Positions 9,343-22,265 of a DNA stretch of 64,000 nucleotides are shown here, one piece after another. This DNA comes from Anastrepha obliqua (Eukaryota > Arthropoda > Insecta > Diptera > Tephritidae). The notes beneath the pieces are model-generated. The model was not told the origin of the DNA. It saw only the letters and a list, made by a program, of their open reading frames with translations, and did no database searches. Location of the stretch: assembly GCF_027943255.1 (NCBI RefSeq), contig NC_072895.1, positions 34,012,001 to 34,076,000 of the forward strand, in the 5' to 3' direction. A program made the translations under genes and the position numbers. Within the stretch, counting starts at the first letter, position 1, and each line of letters starts with the position of its first letter.

Positions 9343-11510
9343 CTTATTTTTAATATTTGAGCCAGCCAAATATACATACATACATATGTATGTATGTATG
9401 TACATACATACTTTATTCCGTACATAGAAGAATTGGTCCCAAATGCGCAGATGAATGAAAATTTTTGCAATATTGTATTGGCGATATATTTGAGTACAGC
9501 TATTGCCAAAAAATTTATTGACATTCACTCACTTGACTATTATGAAAATACAAGAGAAAAATACACAATCGAAAAATAACGGCATTAATATCCATCTAAA
9601 TACTTATCAAAATGGCTCGTGCGACTCGTGCCAAGGATTTCGAAATCCGTTTTATACCCAGGTAGATATACACAAACACACAAAGCCATTTACATTCGTG
9701 TATTCAAAAAGTAGCTAGCAAATATTGGCTACAAAGTTCTACACGCGCTTCCTTTGCCAAATTAAAGTATGCATATGTAATTACACGCTCGTACAAACAT
9801 ACATACATACTCATACATAAATTTACGAACAAATCTAAGCAAACCCTGCAGGAATTAACTGAGGTATTGTATTGGTCCTGTTAGTTGCAGTGCTACTCAA
9901 GTGACAATTCGCACTTTCTGCATAGTTGTTTTCCCATCGTTGACGGCAGCTGCAGCTGGTTCTGTACCTACTGGTCTCCATACCACTGTCGAAACTTATG
10001 TGGCAACACTATTTATATACACCTATATGGATATTTCCTTATGACTGACAATTTTGCTTTCCGATATGAAAATATGGTATGCAACTAGATTATAATTTTG
10101 ATCACTGTGTGTTTTTCCCAAAAGAGGATTCTAAATTACTGCAGGGTATGTAGTAGTAGTATTTAAATACATTTGTTACTATTTTAGGAAGTATGTATGT
10201 ATGTATGTACGTGTGCATGCAAGCTCTCTTCATATGAACCACACCCACGTCTACGTACTTCTACATACTTTAGCCTTTTCGTCCATATTTGAAGAGTGCG
10301 GATAAAAAGACACACAACAATAAATATATCAGACAAGAATAACAACATAAACACAAGCACAAACGCCGAGGGAGATCAGGCAGATTACTTTGTCAACATA
10401 TTTAGCCACTTTTTGCGTGGCAAACAAAGGGGAACAAATAACAATGGAATTAGGATAGTGAGTGGGGAAGTGAGAGAAAAAGAAATACACTTTCACGTAC
10501 AAATACACATAAATGTATAGTATATATATTCATATGCACTATTGGCACTCACATTGACGAAGTACATATGTCGAAAGCATCAAATTTAATTGAACCGAAG
10601 AGTGTTTCAGAGGGAAACCAACTGCTAAAATCAGTTGATAATGTATATATGTATGTATGTAGATATGTATGCGTGTCTATAATAGCATCTTATCACAGTC
10701 CACTGCTGGTACCAAAATATATCAAAATACGCACCATTTGGAAGTAAACAAAACAAAAAGCGGAGAAGGCGCTGCCCGACTGTGTAACTGATTACAAAGC
10801 AGTGAATGGAATACTACATTGCAGGAGGTTTCGGGAGAAGCCCAGATTTTTTTGAAGTTGAAATGTATGTACGTATTATTTATATATGTATGTATGCATG
10901 TAAAAACACTCGTATTTTCTTTTAACTTGTTAAATATACCAAAAACTAAAGCTCAGTGCTTACCCCCTTACAAACTAAGCTGTGCATTAAGGAAAAGGAA
11001 ATAAAATTAAGGAGATGGAAAAAGGTCAGCCTAAAAACGAAAATGAACGTTTTTTGAGCTTCAAGCAAATATAAAGCCAATTAATCAAAGAATCCCTTAA
11101 AACAAGGAATTTATTAAAGTTACTTTCAAATGATGTTTGATATGCTTATTTCAAGGTAAGGGTGAGGATATTTTAATTACTTTCTTAAACAGTGTGCATA
11201 CAAACCTTTTTTTGTGTGGTAGCTACAAAAATAGCCTCAAATAAGGCACATTAAATAGGCAGAAGCAGTACAGCAACTGTTTGGATTTTTCTATTTATTT
11301 GGTATTTAAATTATTATCTTTCTAATTACTTTCAACTGTCAATCTTGGTTTATAAATTTTGTTATTTTAGGAAACAAAAAAGCAAAAACAAAATGCGCTG
11401 CTCTTAATGGCTTTGCTCTACAGTTACTGCCTGTTCAATGCATGGGGAAACGATTTTAAAGGTGAGCTCTTTAACAGACCGTTATTCCCTTTTCTTTAAC
11501 AGGCATTTTT
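9343..11510. other. no recognised gene; microsatellite-rich
   Basis: Several TACA/TATG tracts, one of them (9372-9414) palindromic. Frames are short and look random. I see no RNA gene. Confidence 0.5.
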
Positions 11511-11511
11511 C

Positions 11512-11625
11512 GCTTATGTTGCTTCGTTGCTATCTGAACAACGACTGATTGGACGATTTTGTGAATACACGTGAAATAATCGTACAAAATTCGGCTGCCG
11601 AATACCCAAGTGACGTGGCAGACAA
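11512..11625 (+). repeat. dispersed repeat, copy 1
   Basis: Aligns with 43755-43875: TTATGTTGCTTCG, CGACTGATTGG, GTGTGAATA/GTGAATAC and GCCGAATACCCA.GTG occur in the same order and spacing. It may be the arm of a larger element. No protein is recognised. Confidence 0.6.
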
Positions 11626-11658
11626 AATTTCCCCTCACAAATATATCTATCAGCCTTG

Positions 11659-12063
11659 CAGGCCCGACGAGAGGGGGGGGATCGGGTACTTTTTCCCCCG
11701 GGCCCGGATTTTTCAGAGGAGCCCGGACTCGAGGGTAATTCCAAGAAATTTCCTGCTTGAAAAAATAATATATAGTAAATAATACTTCTACCAGAGTTCC
11801 GTCACAGACTTTTTTTGGTGTCACCATATCGAATGTTATGATCACGATTACGAAGAATAAATATAATATGGTGATACAAAAGTGTATATTATTGAGCTTT
11901 TATTAAAATGGAACATTTTATGCTACTGATTTATAAGGTAACTAATAATGTTTAAATGTTATATTACTATAACATAATACGCATTTTGATAAATAAATAA
12001 AAATTTGAAGGGGCCCGCATCTCAAGTTTCCCCCGGGGCCCGAATACTCTCTCCACGGCCTTG
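11659..12063. mobile_element. 405-bp hAT-like non-autonomous element
   Basis: The left end is CAGGCCCGACGAGAG and the right end, inverted, CAAGGCCGTGGAGAG. Both are followed by G/C-rich blocks with GGGCCCG. Flanking octamers CAGCCTTG and CAGCCTGT agree at the first six bases, close to the 8-bp duplication of hAT elements. The hAT at 14-16 kb also ends in an inverted CAGGCCCG, so it may belong to the same broad group. No transposase is present. Confidence 0.6.
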
Positions 12064-12079
12064 CAGCCTGTTCAATGTG

Positions 12080-12705
12080 CTTTCGCTATAAATACATACC
12101 TACAATAATTTCAAAATGAAAATTGAAGAAAACATGTTTAAAGTGATGGAAATACATCGCATAAAAAGACTCATGAAAAAAATATTTCAAAGCGTCATGA
12201 AACAGCGAGAAAAGCTTTTTAAGCTCATAGTATGGAATAAGTTCTTCGACTATGGCCCTTTGATAGCCAGGCATCAAAAGTCGTTTATCATGGCGCGATA
12301 GTGTTCGCCGTTCAGTGTTACATTGGCCCTAGCCACATTTTTATAGAAATATGGGCCCATGATTCCTCCAGCCTATAGGCCGCACCAAATACTTGTTTTG
12401 AATGGATGTAATGACTGTTCTTGAATGGCTTCGGTTGCTATTCAGCCTAAATACGGCAAATTTGCTCATTGACGGAGTGATTTAACCAACAATGCGTCTC
12501 ATCGGGTCCCAAAATACGGATCAGCACTTTTTAACACTTCTCACAGAGCGTCCATTTTTGTAGTACAATTTTACGATTTGTAAAAATTGTTTAGGCATAA
12601 GTCTTTCCATACTAAAATGTCAATGAATACACAAAAAAATTATATAGTCATATAGCGTGATCTGTCAAAAAAAAAATGTATTGGGAAAAACTACCTCCAA
12701 ACAGC
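12080..12705 (-). pseudogene. rosa-related Tc1/mariner transposase remnant
   Basis: Read on the minus strand, a start region resembling MPKQFLQIVKLYYKNGRS is followed by a jump to ILGPDETHCWLN, the first-Asp motif (with DET for DEA). The helix-turn-helix section is missing, as in the copy at 4.1-5.0 kb. Downstream remnants of the WSE, P..YFFK and VTLNG blocks lie in shifting frames. The 5' end near 12.7 kb carries a possible terminal repeat GGAGGTAGTTTTTCCCAA on the minus strand; the other end is not clear. Confidence 0.6.
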
Positions 12706-12819
12706 TCAACTTTTACATGTACTCTGGTAAAGTGAGATAGACAGTGGCTCGACAGTTTTCTGTTGACAACTTGGCGCTGCGAGCAAGAATTTTCAAATTG
12801 CGGCCCGAACGTGTCAAGA

Positions 12820-12960
12820 ACTGTTGGATCTTACACCACAATAACGCACCATTCCATTCCTCGTTTATTGTAAAATAGTTTTAGACGAAAAAAGGCATGC
12901 CAAAGTAGGCGCAGCCACCTTAGATTACCGAGGGCATCTCCAATAATTAAAGCAGCATTA
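12820..12960 (+). pseudogene. mariner transposase scrap (second-Asp region)
   Basis: The plus strand reads ILHHNNAPFHSSFIVK, then TKKGMPK and QPPY, the region around the second catalytic Asp of a mariner, with Asp replaced by Asn. The match ends within about 50 residues. No ends are seen. Confidence 0.5.
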
Positions 12961-13483
12961 GAATCTTCGTAAAGAGCCATAGGGTGACTATTGTGAAGTG
13001 TTTTCATCAGAAATAATTGACCCAAACCGATAGGGAGTTGAGCGCTGGTTAAGCCGTAAGCAAAACACGCGTATACCTCAAGTATTTGCCGCTACGAATC
13101 AACTCCCCGCTGTATTCGTAAACATCCTATGCAGTTTTAAGAAAGGGCGGATGATACACGATTTTATTTTCTTTAATTTGTTGTATCACTTGTGTGGCTC
13201 AGCAAGTGGATTCTTCAGATACTAGAAATTTTTATAACCTACTTATTTTTGTGTAATTCAAATCGTTATTTGGCGATATCTCTAAAATAACATATCAGGA
13301 AAAAATCATCTGGATTTTCTGACTCAACAACCAACTTGCAATGAATTGAATTCTCTCTTATTTAAAAGAGTTGTTTTATAGGGCAACACAAACGGCCTTG
13401 AAAAGCATTGAAACATTTATATCACCCCAAATATATTTATGTAATATGTGCATACGTATGAACATGCCCCTACAAGACAGTGC
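12961..13483. other. no recognised gene
   Basis: AT-rich sequence with short random frames only. Confidence 0.5.
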
Positions 13484-13605
13484 TGAGCACTTTCGTCTCG
13501 ATTGAGTAGATGCTTGGCAAACAATTGAAAATGCGTGAGTTCGAATCTCCGTGGATGAAACACCGAATTAATATGTAAGAGTTTTCTAATGAGTACAAAA
13601 AAATA
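13484..13605 (+). repeat. degraded SINE head
   Basis: GAGTTCGAATCTC fits a B box and is followed by GATGAAACACCGAA and TTTTCTAATGAG, the order seen after the tRNA-like head of the copy at 55.6 kb. The A box is weak and the 3' body is missing. Confidence 0.5.
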
Positions 13606-13639
13606 TTAATTTTATATATTTCTTAATAAAACATTTTAA

Positions 13640-13800
13640 GATAGCGAAAATGAGAAGTTTTGGTCATCAGTGCTGATTACTGTTTAATGATTTTAACGAA
13701 AATGAGCAGTTTTTGCCATCAGTGCTGATTAGTTTTTGATAACGAAAATGTTTGATTATTAGTGCTGAGAAGTTTGTGATGACGACAATGCGGAGTTTAG
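13640..13800 (+). repeat. degenerate tandem repeat, about 45-52 bp unit
   Basis: Three to four units share ACGAAAATGAG.AGTTTT and CATCAGTGCTGATTA. The CATCAGTGCTGAT core is partly palindromic. Copies become more divergent to the right. Confidence 0.7.
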
Positions 13801-13998
13801 TTGTCAGCAGTTTTTACGTTGTAAGAATAAAAATGATTAGTTGCTTTGCATTTAGAGCATAGAAGATATACGTTTCTTGTTTTGTTTCACTGTCAAACAT
13901 CTTCAGTTTGGTCTATAATTTAACCTTGAATCGTCTTACAAACGAACAACGCTTGCAAATGATTGAATTTTATTATAAAAATGCGTTTTCTGTCAAAC

Positions 13999-16060
13999 CC
14001 AACCCACAAACCCCCCCCCCCCGCCCCCCCTTTTAGGGAGATTTCAGCAAACATTTATATTTCAAATGGCCAAATTCCATTCCATCTGATACTCTTTACA
14101 GCCTTAGATGCGGATCGAATTTTTTGGTGGGTGTATGTATTCAAATTGTCATTTACGTTCATTTCATTAGAATACCATAAAAAATGTCTGTTGCAATGGT
14201 CCTCGAGATTAGAAATCGAAGAAAAAAATGCTTTATCCATTGATTTGCAACTGTCGAAACAAAAATTAGACTTTTTGAATGAAAGCAAACTACGCATGAT
14301 TCCAATCATTGAAACAGTTATCCTGTGTGGCCGACAAGGTCTTGCTCTCAGAGGTTCCAATGATACGGGAAGAATTTCTGAAGACGAACCGTTGACGAAT
14401 GATGGAAACTTTAGAGCTCTCTTAAAATATCGAGCCAAAACTGATGAGCGGTTGAAAAAACACCTGAGTGATTCACCAAAGAATGCAATGTACATAAGCA
14501 ACCGTGTCCAGAATGAAATAATAAACATTTGTCACCACCTCATCATGAGTTACAACATCGATCAAGTGAACAAATCGAAGGGCTTTTCTTTTCTCGGAGA
14601 TGATACGCCAGACATTGCAGGAGTAGAACAAAGTTCAATTTGCATTCGCTACTTGGCTAAATGCGGCAAAAAGTTCACCATTCAGGAAGATTTTTTGTGT
14701 TTTATTCCTATCACCGATTTTACTGGAAAGGGAATAGGAAGTGCTTACCTTGATATCCTCAAATCTTCCGGACTAGATTGCAAGTATTTCTTCGGGCAAG
14801 GATATGACGGTGCGAGAGCGGTTAGCGGAGAGTTCCAAGGGGCCCAAGCTGTTGTCAGAAAAACTTTTCCCCTCGCGCTCTACTCTCATTGTGCTGCTCA
14901 TAGCTTCAATTTGGCGGTAAGCTCTGCGTGCAATATAACAAGAATCAAAAATTGTCTGGGAGTTCTAGAGAATATCCATTCCTTCTTCATTTATCCGAAA
15001 CGCCAAAATGCCCTTCAGGGTGCGATAAATGAAAACGAACATCTATCGGAATCTCGAGTAAAGAACCAGCAGTGATTCGCGCTCTTGAAGTGATTTCTAC
15101 TACCTGGAAAGACCAAACGACTTCGTCTGGAGCTTTTCAACTGCTTTCAGCTATAAAAACCGCACATTTTCAGATATCCATGCATATTTTGAGCTCGGTG
15201 CATTCTCTCACATTGTCCCTGATTCGAGTACTTCAAGGAGAAAATCAAGATCTGGGAGAGGCTATCAAATTGGCTGATGCAGCGAAACAAATTTTGATGG
15301 AAGGAAGAGAAAACGCTGAGGGTGAGTTTAGACAAATTTTCAAAAGCGTGAGCGAAATTAGCGAACAATATGAAATTGAATTGCGAAAGCCAAGGATTGC
15401 GTCGAAACAGACCCAACGTTCCAAACCCAACGTACAAACTGATTCAGCTGAAGATTATTTCCGCATAACAATCTACATACCGTATATTGATTCGTTTCTG
15501 GTACAATTGCAATCTCGATTCTTAAATCACCGCAATATTTTATCAAATTTCGCTTATCTTTTTCCCAACAAAATGCAAATTTTCGAGGAAGAGTCCTGCG
15601 CTCAACTATTCCAACCATACTGTTCAATTTTGCACGACGATTCTCGTGAAATCTGGGTGAACGAAGTACAACTTTGGCGGAAGCTCATTGCCGGAAAGGA
15701 AATAAAAAACTCACTTGAAGCACTCGATATTTGTAATGAAGATGCGTTTCCAATGTTAACCAGATGCTTCGCGTGATGGCGACGACTGAAAACGTATTTG
15801 AGATCAACAATGTCTGAAGATCGCCTGAACGGCTTGGCCTCACTCAATGTACATCGCGATGTCAAAATCGATCCGCAAATAATTTTGAAAGAGTTTTTTT
15901 CAGTACCTCGAAGAGTTGATTTATTACATACCTAAATGTAGCTAATTATTACTTTTGACAATAAAATTTCTGTACTCTAAAAATTTTTTTTTTCGTTTTT
16001 CATTGATTACGTAACTTGAGTTAAAACCACCCTCTCGGAAATTTTCTGCGCACGGGCCTG
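13999..16060 (+). mobile_element. hAT element (DUF4371/ZMYM1-like) inside a mariner
   Basis: The right end, inverted, is CAGGCCCGTGCGCAGAAAAT. The left end is reduced to a run of C residues (14010-14031) and no clean inverted partner is visible. Mariner coding sequence lies on both sides, proving insertion. An 8-bp duplication cannot be identified because of the deletion. Confidence 0.75.
14040..15898 (+). pseudogene. hAT transposase, DUF4371 / ZMYM1-like, two frameshifts
   Basis: Three consecutive frames make one protein of about 600 residues. The first (to 15075) holds HKKCLLQWSSR, ILCGRQGLALRG, the DDE-type first-Asp motif FLGDDTPDIAG and the second, GQGYDGARAVSG, followed by HCAAHSFNLAVS. 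The second (15072-15776) starts at IRALEV, overlapping by four bases. The third resumes at about 15783 with RRLKTYLRSTMSEDRLNGL, the hAT C-terminal dimerisation region. The conserved block just before it (the TSERSFS type) has been lost by a deletion at the second shift. The N-terminal TTF/BED-like zinc finger is not visible. These elements encode cut-and-paste transposases; this copy is dead but recent-looking, with only two breaks. Confidence 0.85.
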
Positions 16061-16062
16061 AA

Positions 16063-16985
16063 CTATTGTGACTAAATTTAGAACCAAATTCACATTATTG
16101 GACATCAAACCACCAACACGCTTACGTAGAGTGCGAACTGAAGAAAATATCGCAGCTGTATCGGGCAGTGTTAATGATGACCATCAATTATCGATTCGTC
16201 GCCGTTCGCAGCAATTGGGCCTCTGTTACTCAACAACGTGGAAAATTTTGCGAAAGGATTTAGGTGCGAAGCCTTTCAAAATACAGCTGGCGACCTACCG
16301 CAACGCAGAATTTTTTGTGAATGGCTCTTGGAAAGTTGGCCGAAGATCGACTTGTTTATCGAAAAATTGTGTCCAGCGACGAAGCTCATTTTTGGATCAA
16401 CGGGTACGTAAATAAGCAGAATTTTCGATTTTGGAGTGAAGATCAGCCAGAAGAATTGCAAGAGCTACCAATGTATCCAGAAAAGGTCACAGTTTGGTGC
16501 GGTTTATGGGCTGGAGGTATCATTGGACCATACTTCTTCAAAGATGCTGCGAATCGTAACGTAACTGTGAATGGTGAGTGCTACCGTGAAAAGATATCCA
16601 ACTTTTTTTTGCCCAAAATGCAAGAGCTTGACTTGCATGGTTTCAGCAAGACGGTGCCACATGCCACATAGCACGCGTAAAAATTAACTTGTTGAGAGGC
16701 GAGTTCGGTGAACATTTTATTTCACGTTCGGGACCTGCCAATTGGCCACCCAGATCGTGCGATATAACGCCTTTAGATAATTTTTTGTGTGTGGGGCTAT
16801 GTTAAAGCTCATGTCCATTCAGACAAGCCTGCTTCAATTAACGCATTTTAAGACAACATTAAAGCATTTATATGTGAGATACCGGCCGAAACATTGGAAA
16901 GAGTATGCCAAACTGGGACTAAGCGGATGGACCATTTGAAGCGCAGTCGCGGTCAACATTTGCATGAAATAATCTTCAAACATTA
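16063..16985 (+). pseudogene. DD41D mariner transposase, C-terminal two thirds
   Basis: Continues the mariner after the hAT. The DNA-binding part reads TRLRRVRTEENIAAVS, then SIRRRSQQLGLCYSTTWK. A frameshift near 16295 is followed by SDEAHFWINGYVNKQNF with the first catalytic Asp, EKVTVWCGLWAGGIIGPYF and VTVNGE. A stop near 16670 breaks the QQDGATCH region (second Asp). The NWPPRSCDITPLD block with the third Asp follows in another frame. The C-terminus ends RSRGQHLHEIIF..H and a stop at 16983. Residues match the copy at 4.3-4.8 kb closely. Confidence 0.85.
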
Positions 16986-17110
16986 AGTTATAAGGACTGT
17001 ACTATCGATTTAAACAAAAATGTCATGCATTTTTCTGAATTTTACGTGTGTTTTTCTGAAAAACTTTCCTATAGCTCTTAAAAAATCACCCTTTACATAT
17101 ACACATATAC

Positions 17111-18265
<1,155 letters not shown>

Positions 18266-18369
18266 GGCGAACACGCAAAACACTTGCCTCTCACATACAA
18301 ACTAAACCTGCTTTATTGGTAAAAACATGAACATATCTTCCAGAAATTTCACTTTTGTAATCGCGGATA

Positions 18370-19485
18370 GTCGCACGTGTTGTTAAAGAATAAACGAACG
18401 CGTAAAAGAGGCATATTTTGTATTTTTTTATAAAAGTGGTAAAAATGCAAAAACTGCTGCTGCAGAAATAAACACTGTTCACGGAGAGGACACCGCGAGT
18501 TTAAGGACTGCGCAAAAGTGGTTTTCAAAATTCCGAAGTGGTAACTGCGACGTGGAGGATGCCCCGCGTGCTAGTCGTCCTGAAGTCTTTAACTCCGACG
18601 CCTTGCTCGAACTCGTGAAGCTGAGCCAAATTTGACAGTCGATATGATAGCTCAGAGGTTAAATTCATCGCATGGAATAGTTCACAGGCACCTGGTTCAG
18701 TTGGGAAAGGTTTCAAAGCTGGGAAAATGGGTTCCGTATAGACTTTCCGTCGCCAACCTTCAGCAGAGAGTGGATGTGTGTTCTCAGCTGCTGCAACGGC
18801 TTGAAAATGAAAGTTTTTTGAACCGTATCGTTATTGGTGATGAAAAATGTGTCCTTTAAAATAATCCTGTTCGCAAACACCAATGGTTAAATAAAGATGA
18901 AACACCAGAACCGACCCCTAGAGATGGTCTTCACCCCAAGAAGATTTTCCTGTCTATTTGGTGTGATATGGCCGGTATTGTTTATTATGAACTTCTGGAA
19001 CCAAACCAGATGATAACTGCTGATTATTATTCTCATCAGCTATCAAACCTGAAAGAGGCACTTAACAAAAATCGACCGTCTTTAGTGAATAGACGCAAAG
19101 TTTTGTTTCACCACGACAACGCCAGACCTCATACCGCAAGGCAAAATTAGGCAAGCTAAACGAGCTCGGATGGCAGCTAATGCCGCATCCTCCATACTCT
19201 CCGGATATTGCACCTTGTGATTATCATCTTTTTCGTGGACTTCAATCCCATATAAGTACGTAGAACTACTCCTCAAACGAAGCTATAAAAAGGGATATCG
19301 AAGCGTATTTTGGCTCCAAGGACAAACAATTTTGTGAGCAGGGAATTAGAAATTTGCCTAAACGTTGGGAAGACATTGTAAGTAATGAAGTAAAACATAT
19401 TATTGATTAATAAATACTTTAAACATCTTTTTTATTAATTTTAAAACCACCTTTAAAAAACGCACCAACTTATGGACTGACCTGA
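18370..19485 (+). pseudogene. mariner (DD34D) transposase remnant with 3' end
   Basis: Residues from about 18385 read YKSGKNAKTAAAEINTVHGE, then AQKWFSKFRSGN, the mariner DNA-binding domain. A stop at about 18633 precedes MIAQRLNSSHGIVHRHL and WVPY. The first Asp is in VIGDEKCVL (Cys replaces the usual Trp). Next come WCDMAGIVYYELL, then FHHDNARPHTA with the second Asp. After a frameshift at 19148 come PHPPYSPDIAPCDYHLF with the third Asp, 34 residues on, and RNLPKRWEDIV. The 3' inverted repeat reads CAGGTCAGTCCATAAGTTGG before a TA. The 5' repeat is missing. Confidence 0.85.
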
Positions 19486-19802
19486 TATGAAGAAAAGGTT
19501 TTTTGAGCTGTTGCTGTCTCAAATTTTTTGGAAAAGTATTTACTTTTATCTCGCCAATATATTCTCTTATATGTTTTGATATAATTCCATTCAAATCGCA
19601 AATAGGATGTGAATAAGGAAAATTTATATTTCTAAGATTAAAAGTATACTACAAACTGCTCGAACTGCTTGGTCTCCACTTAGCTCTAAAAGCTTCGTCA
19701 AATTCTATTCATCCCTTCCGAAAATTAGCACGTTCAAAAAGACAAAGCGATAAAAGACAAGATAAAGAGAACAAAGAAAGAGATGTAAAAATGAGCTTAA
19801 TA
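19486..19802. other. no recognised gene
   Basis: AT-rich spacer between a mariner end and a MITE; nothing recognisable. Confidence 0.5.
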
Positions 19803-20011
19803 CAAGTTGGCGCAAAATTAATCACCCTATCGGAAAATGTTATAATTCAATGGCGTCGTACGTCAATTATATTTGACGCTTGTGAATTAAACAGCTGCAG
19901 CATATAAGTACAAAGAAATAAAGACTTCCATCTCTCAAAATAATTTTTGCCTTTATTTAGTAAAAAAGTTATTCGAAAACAAATTGGGATGATTAATTTT
20001 GCGCCAGCTTT
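19803..20011. mobile_element. 209-bp MITE with GGCGCAAAATTAATCA ends
   Basis: Left end CAAGTTGGCGCAAAATTAAT, right end inverted AAAGCTGGCGCAAAATTAAT, with TA on both sides. A 397-bp relative with the same ends, internal CGTACGTCAAT..TTTG block and a transposase scrap lies at 46980-47376. TA target and that scrap point to a Tc1/mariner origin. Confidence 0.8.
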
Positions 20012-22265
20012 TATATTCCCCTGTATTCCCTACACCATTCGCAATACAAGCCCGACGGGTCTGCAGCGCCATTTAAGTGACGATTTGATTCATAGCAGAC
20101 AAAATGTCTGAATGCCGGACATTCATATGCGCCTTTTTTTGTATTTGCACTTAAACAAATTTATCAATACGCCGTTATTTCACAATATGGCGGGTGACTC
20201 GATTACTCTTTAATCTCTTTATTTGCGAAATCTGTGCTGCAGCAACTCTTCAATAAAATTTATGTCTGCATGTACATTCTCATGCATTTGAGCAGCCACA
20301 TTCAAACTTTTATTGAGTTTTGTTTTTACATTTTTTTTTTCGTTTGCCTTTGACTACTAAAGGATGACCAGCGATTTTTCATTAAAATTCCGCACAAGGA
20401 TTAAAGATTTATCAACTAGCGAAGCAGTAACAGACCAGCATTCATGTGAAAGCAACGCAATGGAGATGTGGTTTTGACTGTCTACCCACCGAGACATTGA
20501 CAAATGGCAATTAATTTGTTTGTTCAGTTAAATGAAAGTTATTAAATCTGATAGTCAGCTCATTGTTCAATTTGACTTTTTGTTTAAATTAAAAACTGAT
20601 GCGAGCTGGTGGGAAAATGTTACAGTCACAGTACAGTTACAGTGGACTTGCGATTCGAAATCGAAAAATGAAGAAGGCATTGACCTAAACATAATTTGTA
20701 AAGTAATTGAAATATAAAAAATGGGAGAATGCATGGAAGAATAAAGTGAGCTACGCAATGAATAAAAATGAATGCTTTGATTATCGTTTTAGCGAGATTT
20801 TCTGAATGCCCACGCTTACTGAAGGTGTCAAGTCAACATGGTACCGCTTTTCAATTGGGAAAGGTAAATACATATGTATGTATATCTGCAAGACATATCT
20901 AAATATTTGAAAAATTTTTCCCCTTAAAAATATAGTCACATATCCATGCTCGCACTACCAACAACACACACTTGCTTACTCATTCTCTCCTACTCATACT
21001 CTCCTAAACTCCTACTTAAATGTATTCTCACATCTCTCTTCACTTTTCTTAATTTGCTCGCTTACTAACTGATCTTTTCTTTAATGAGATTATCTAAACC
21101 ATTCTCTTTGTTACATAACAAGAACAACTATTTACATTTTGACTCTCACTATTAGTTTTAAGCTCATATATGTTAACTTAGTTGTAAGAATTGCGTATCC
21201 TTGGAAATTATCAATAAAGCTACCTTCGTAAAGAACGGATTTTGCAGGCTCGTGTGATTTTCATAAATTTAGTTCGTCTTTTAGGTTTTTCGTGTGGTGT
21301 TCTGCACTCTCAATAAATTGAGACGAATGGCCACCTGACATTTTTTGGTTGTGAAAGTGTGGTGAAAAATTGGCTTCAAATAATCGGTCGCGCCTTCCCA
21401 AGAATGATAGAAACAAGATTGCGCCCATCAGAGAGTACGTGACGTCACTTTTGCCAAGTTGTGCAGTGTTGCCAACCATTTGCTCTTCGCAATAAATTGA
21501 GTGCTTTTTCATACCCAAAATGTGAAAATTTTTAAGTTTAGTGTTTGTTCGTTTTTTTTTTTTTAATTTAAAGCTACCGAAACTGTAAGTTAAAAAAAAA
21601 ACTGTATTATTAAACAAAAGAAGGTTAAAAAAATTCACTCTGAAAAGATTTTAGTGCTAATACAAATTTGTTGATTCTTATAAAATTTGATATTTTGAAA
21701 GTGCAAATTCAATTTTTTGCTCCATTTAAGGTTATGCAAGAATATTAAATCTTCTTCACTCAACTCTTCTTAACATTGGAAACCTTTTTACACATTTTAA
21801 AAAGCGTTTGAATTCACTGAATACGAATTAAAGCCATAGATGTGTAATCGTTTCGTCCGGTCCTCAATCCTTAGTGGGACATAGGGCATTAAGAGGTGTA
21901 TTCATAGTAAAAATAAGCAACAAGATACCAGAAAATACTGAAGAAACCATAACTAGATTTTTGCAAAAAGAGTAGCTTACATGGTTAAATAAACTCAGAT
22001 ATAGCAAACAAATCGTTCTCTTAAAAAAAGAATGTATCTTAACAAAAACCTCATAAATTAAATTGTCCGTAACCATAACACATTTATTTAAAAAACCCAC
22101 ATTTAAAGACAATTTGTCACGCATACAAAGTTGTTTAAGTAATTCAATAAAAATTTGGTGTTTTGTTTTCTTTAAATGGGCATTTTAGTGCGTTTTTATA
22201 TCCAAAGCTAGGCAACACTACAGTAGCAAGAGAGAGATTTGACTGCTGAAAGGAGAAAAACACCA
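20012..22265. other. no recognised gene
   Basis: Short random frames only. CAATAAATTGAG occurs twice (about 21311 and 21491). A run of CTCTCC/ACTC motifs lies at 20940-21060. Nothing resembling a host exon was recognised. Confidence 0.45.

Larger units (their letters stand above)
13868..17093 (+). mobile_element. DD41D (rosa-like) mariner split by a hAT insertion
   Basis: The segment 13868-13998 matches the 5' part of the copy at 4.1-5.0 kb (TGTCAAACATCTTCAGTTTG, AACGCTTGCAAAT.ATTGAA). Homology resumes at 16063 and ends at the inverted repeat ATAGCTCTTAAAAAATCACC with TA beyond. The far 5' end is lost. Comparison with the family suggests about 25 codons are missing at the hAT junction, so the insertion came with a deletion. 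Confidence 0.85.

Noticed and set aside
11471..11845. 124-codon minus-strand frame
   Set aside because: It spans the edge of a hAT-like element and a dispersed repeat; the sequence is repeat-derived and has no protein motif.
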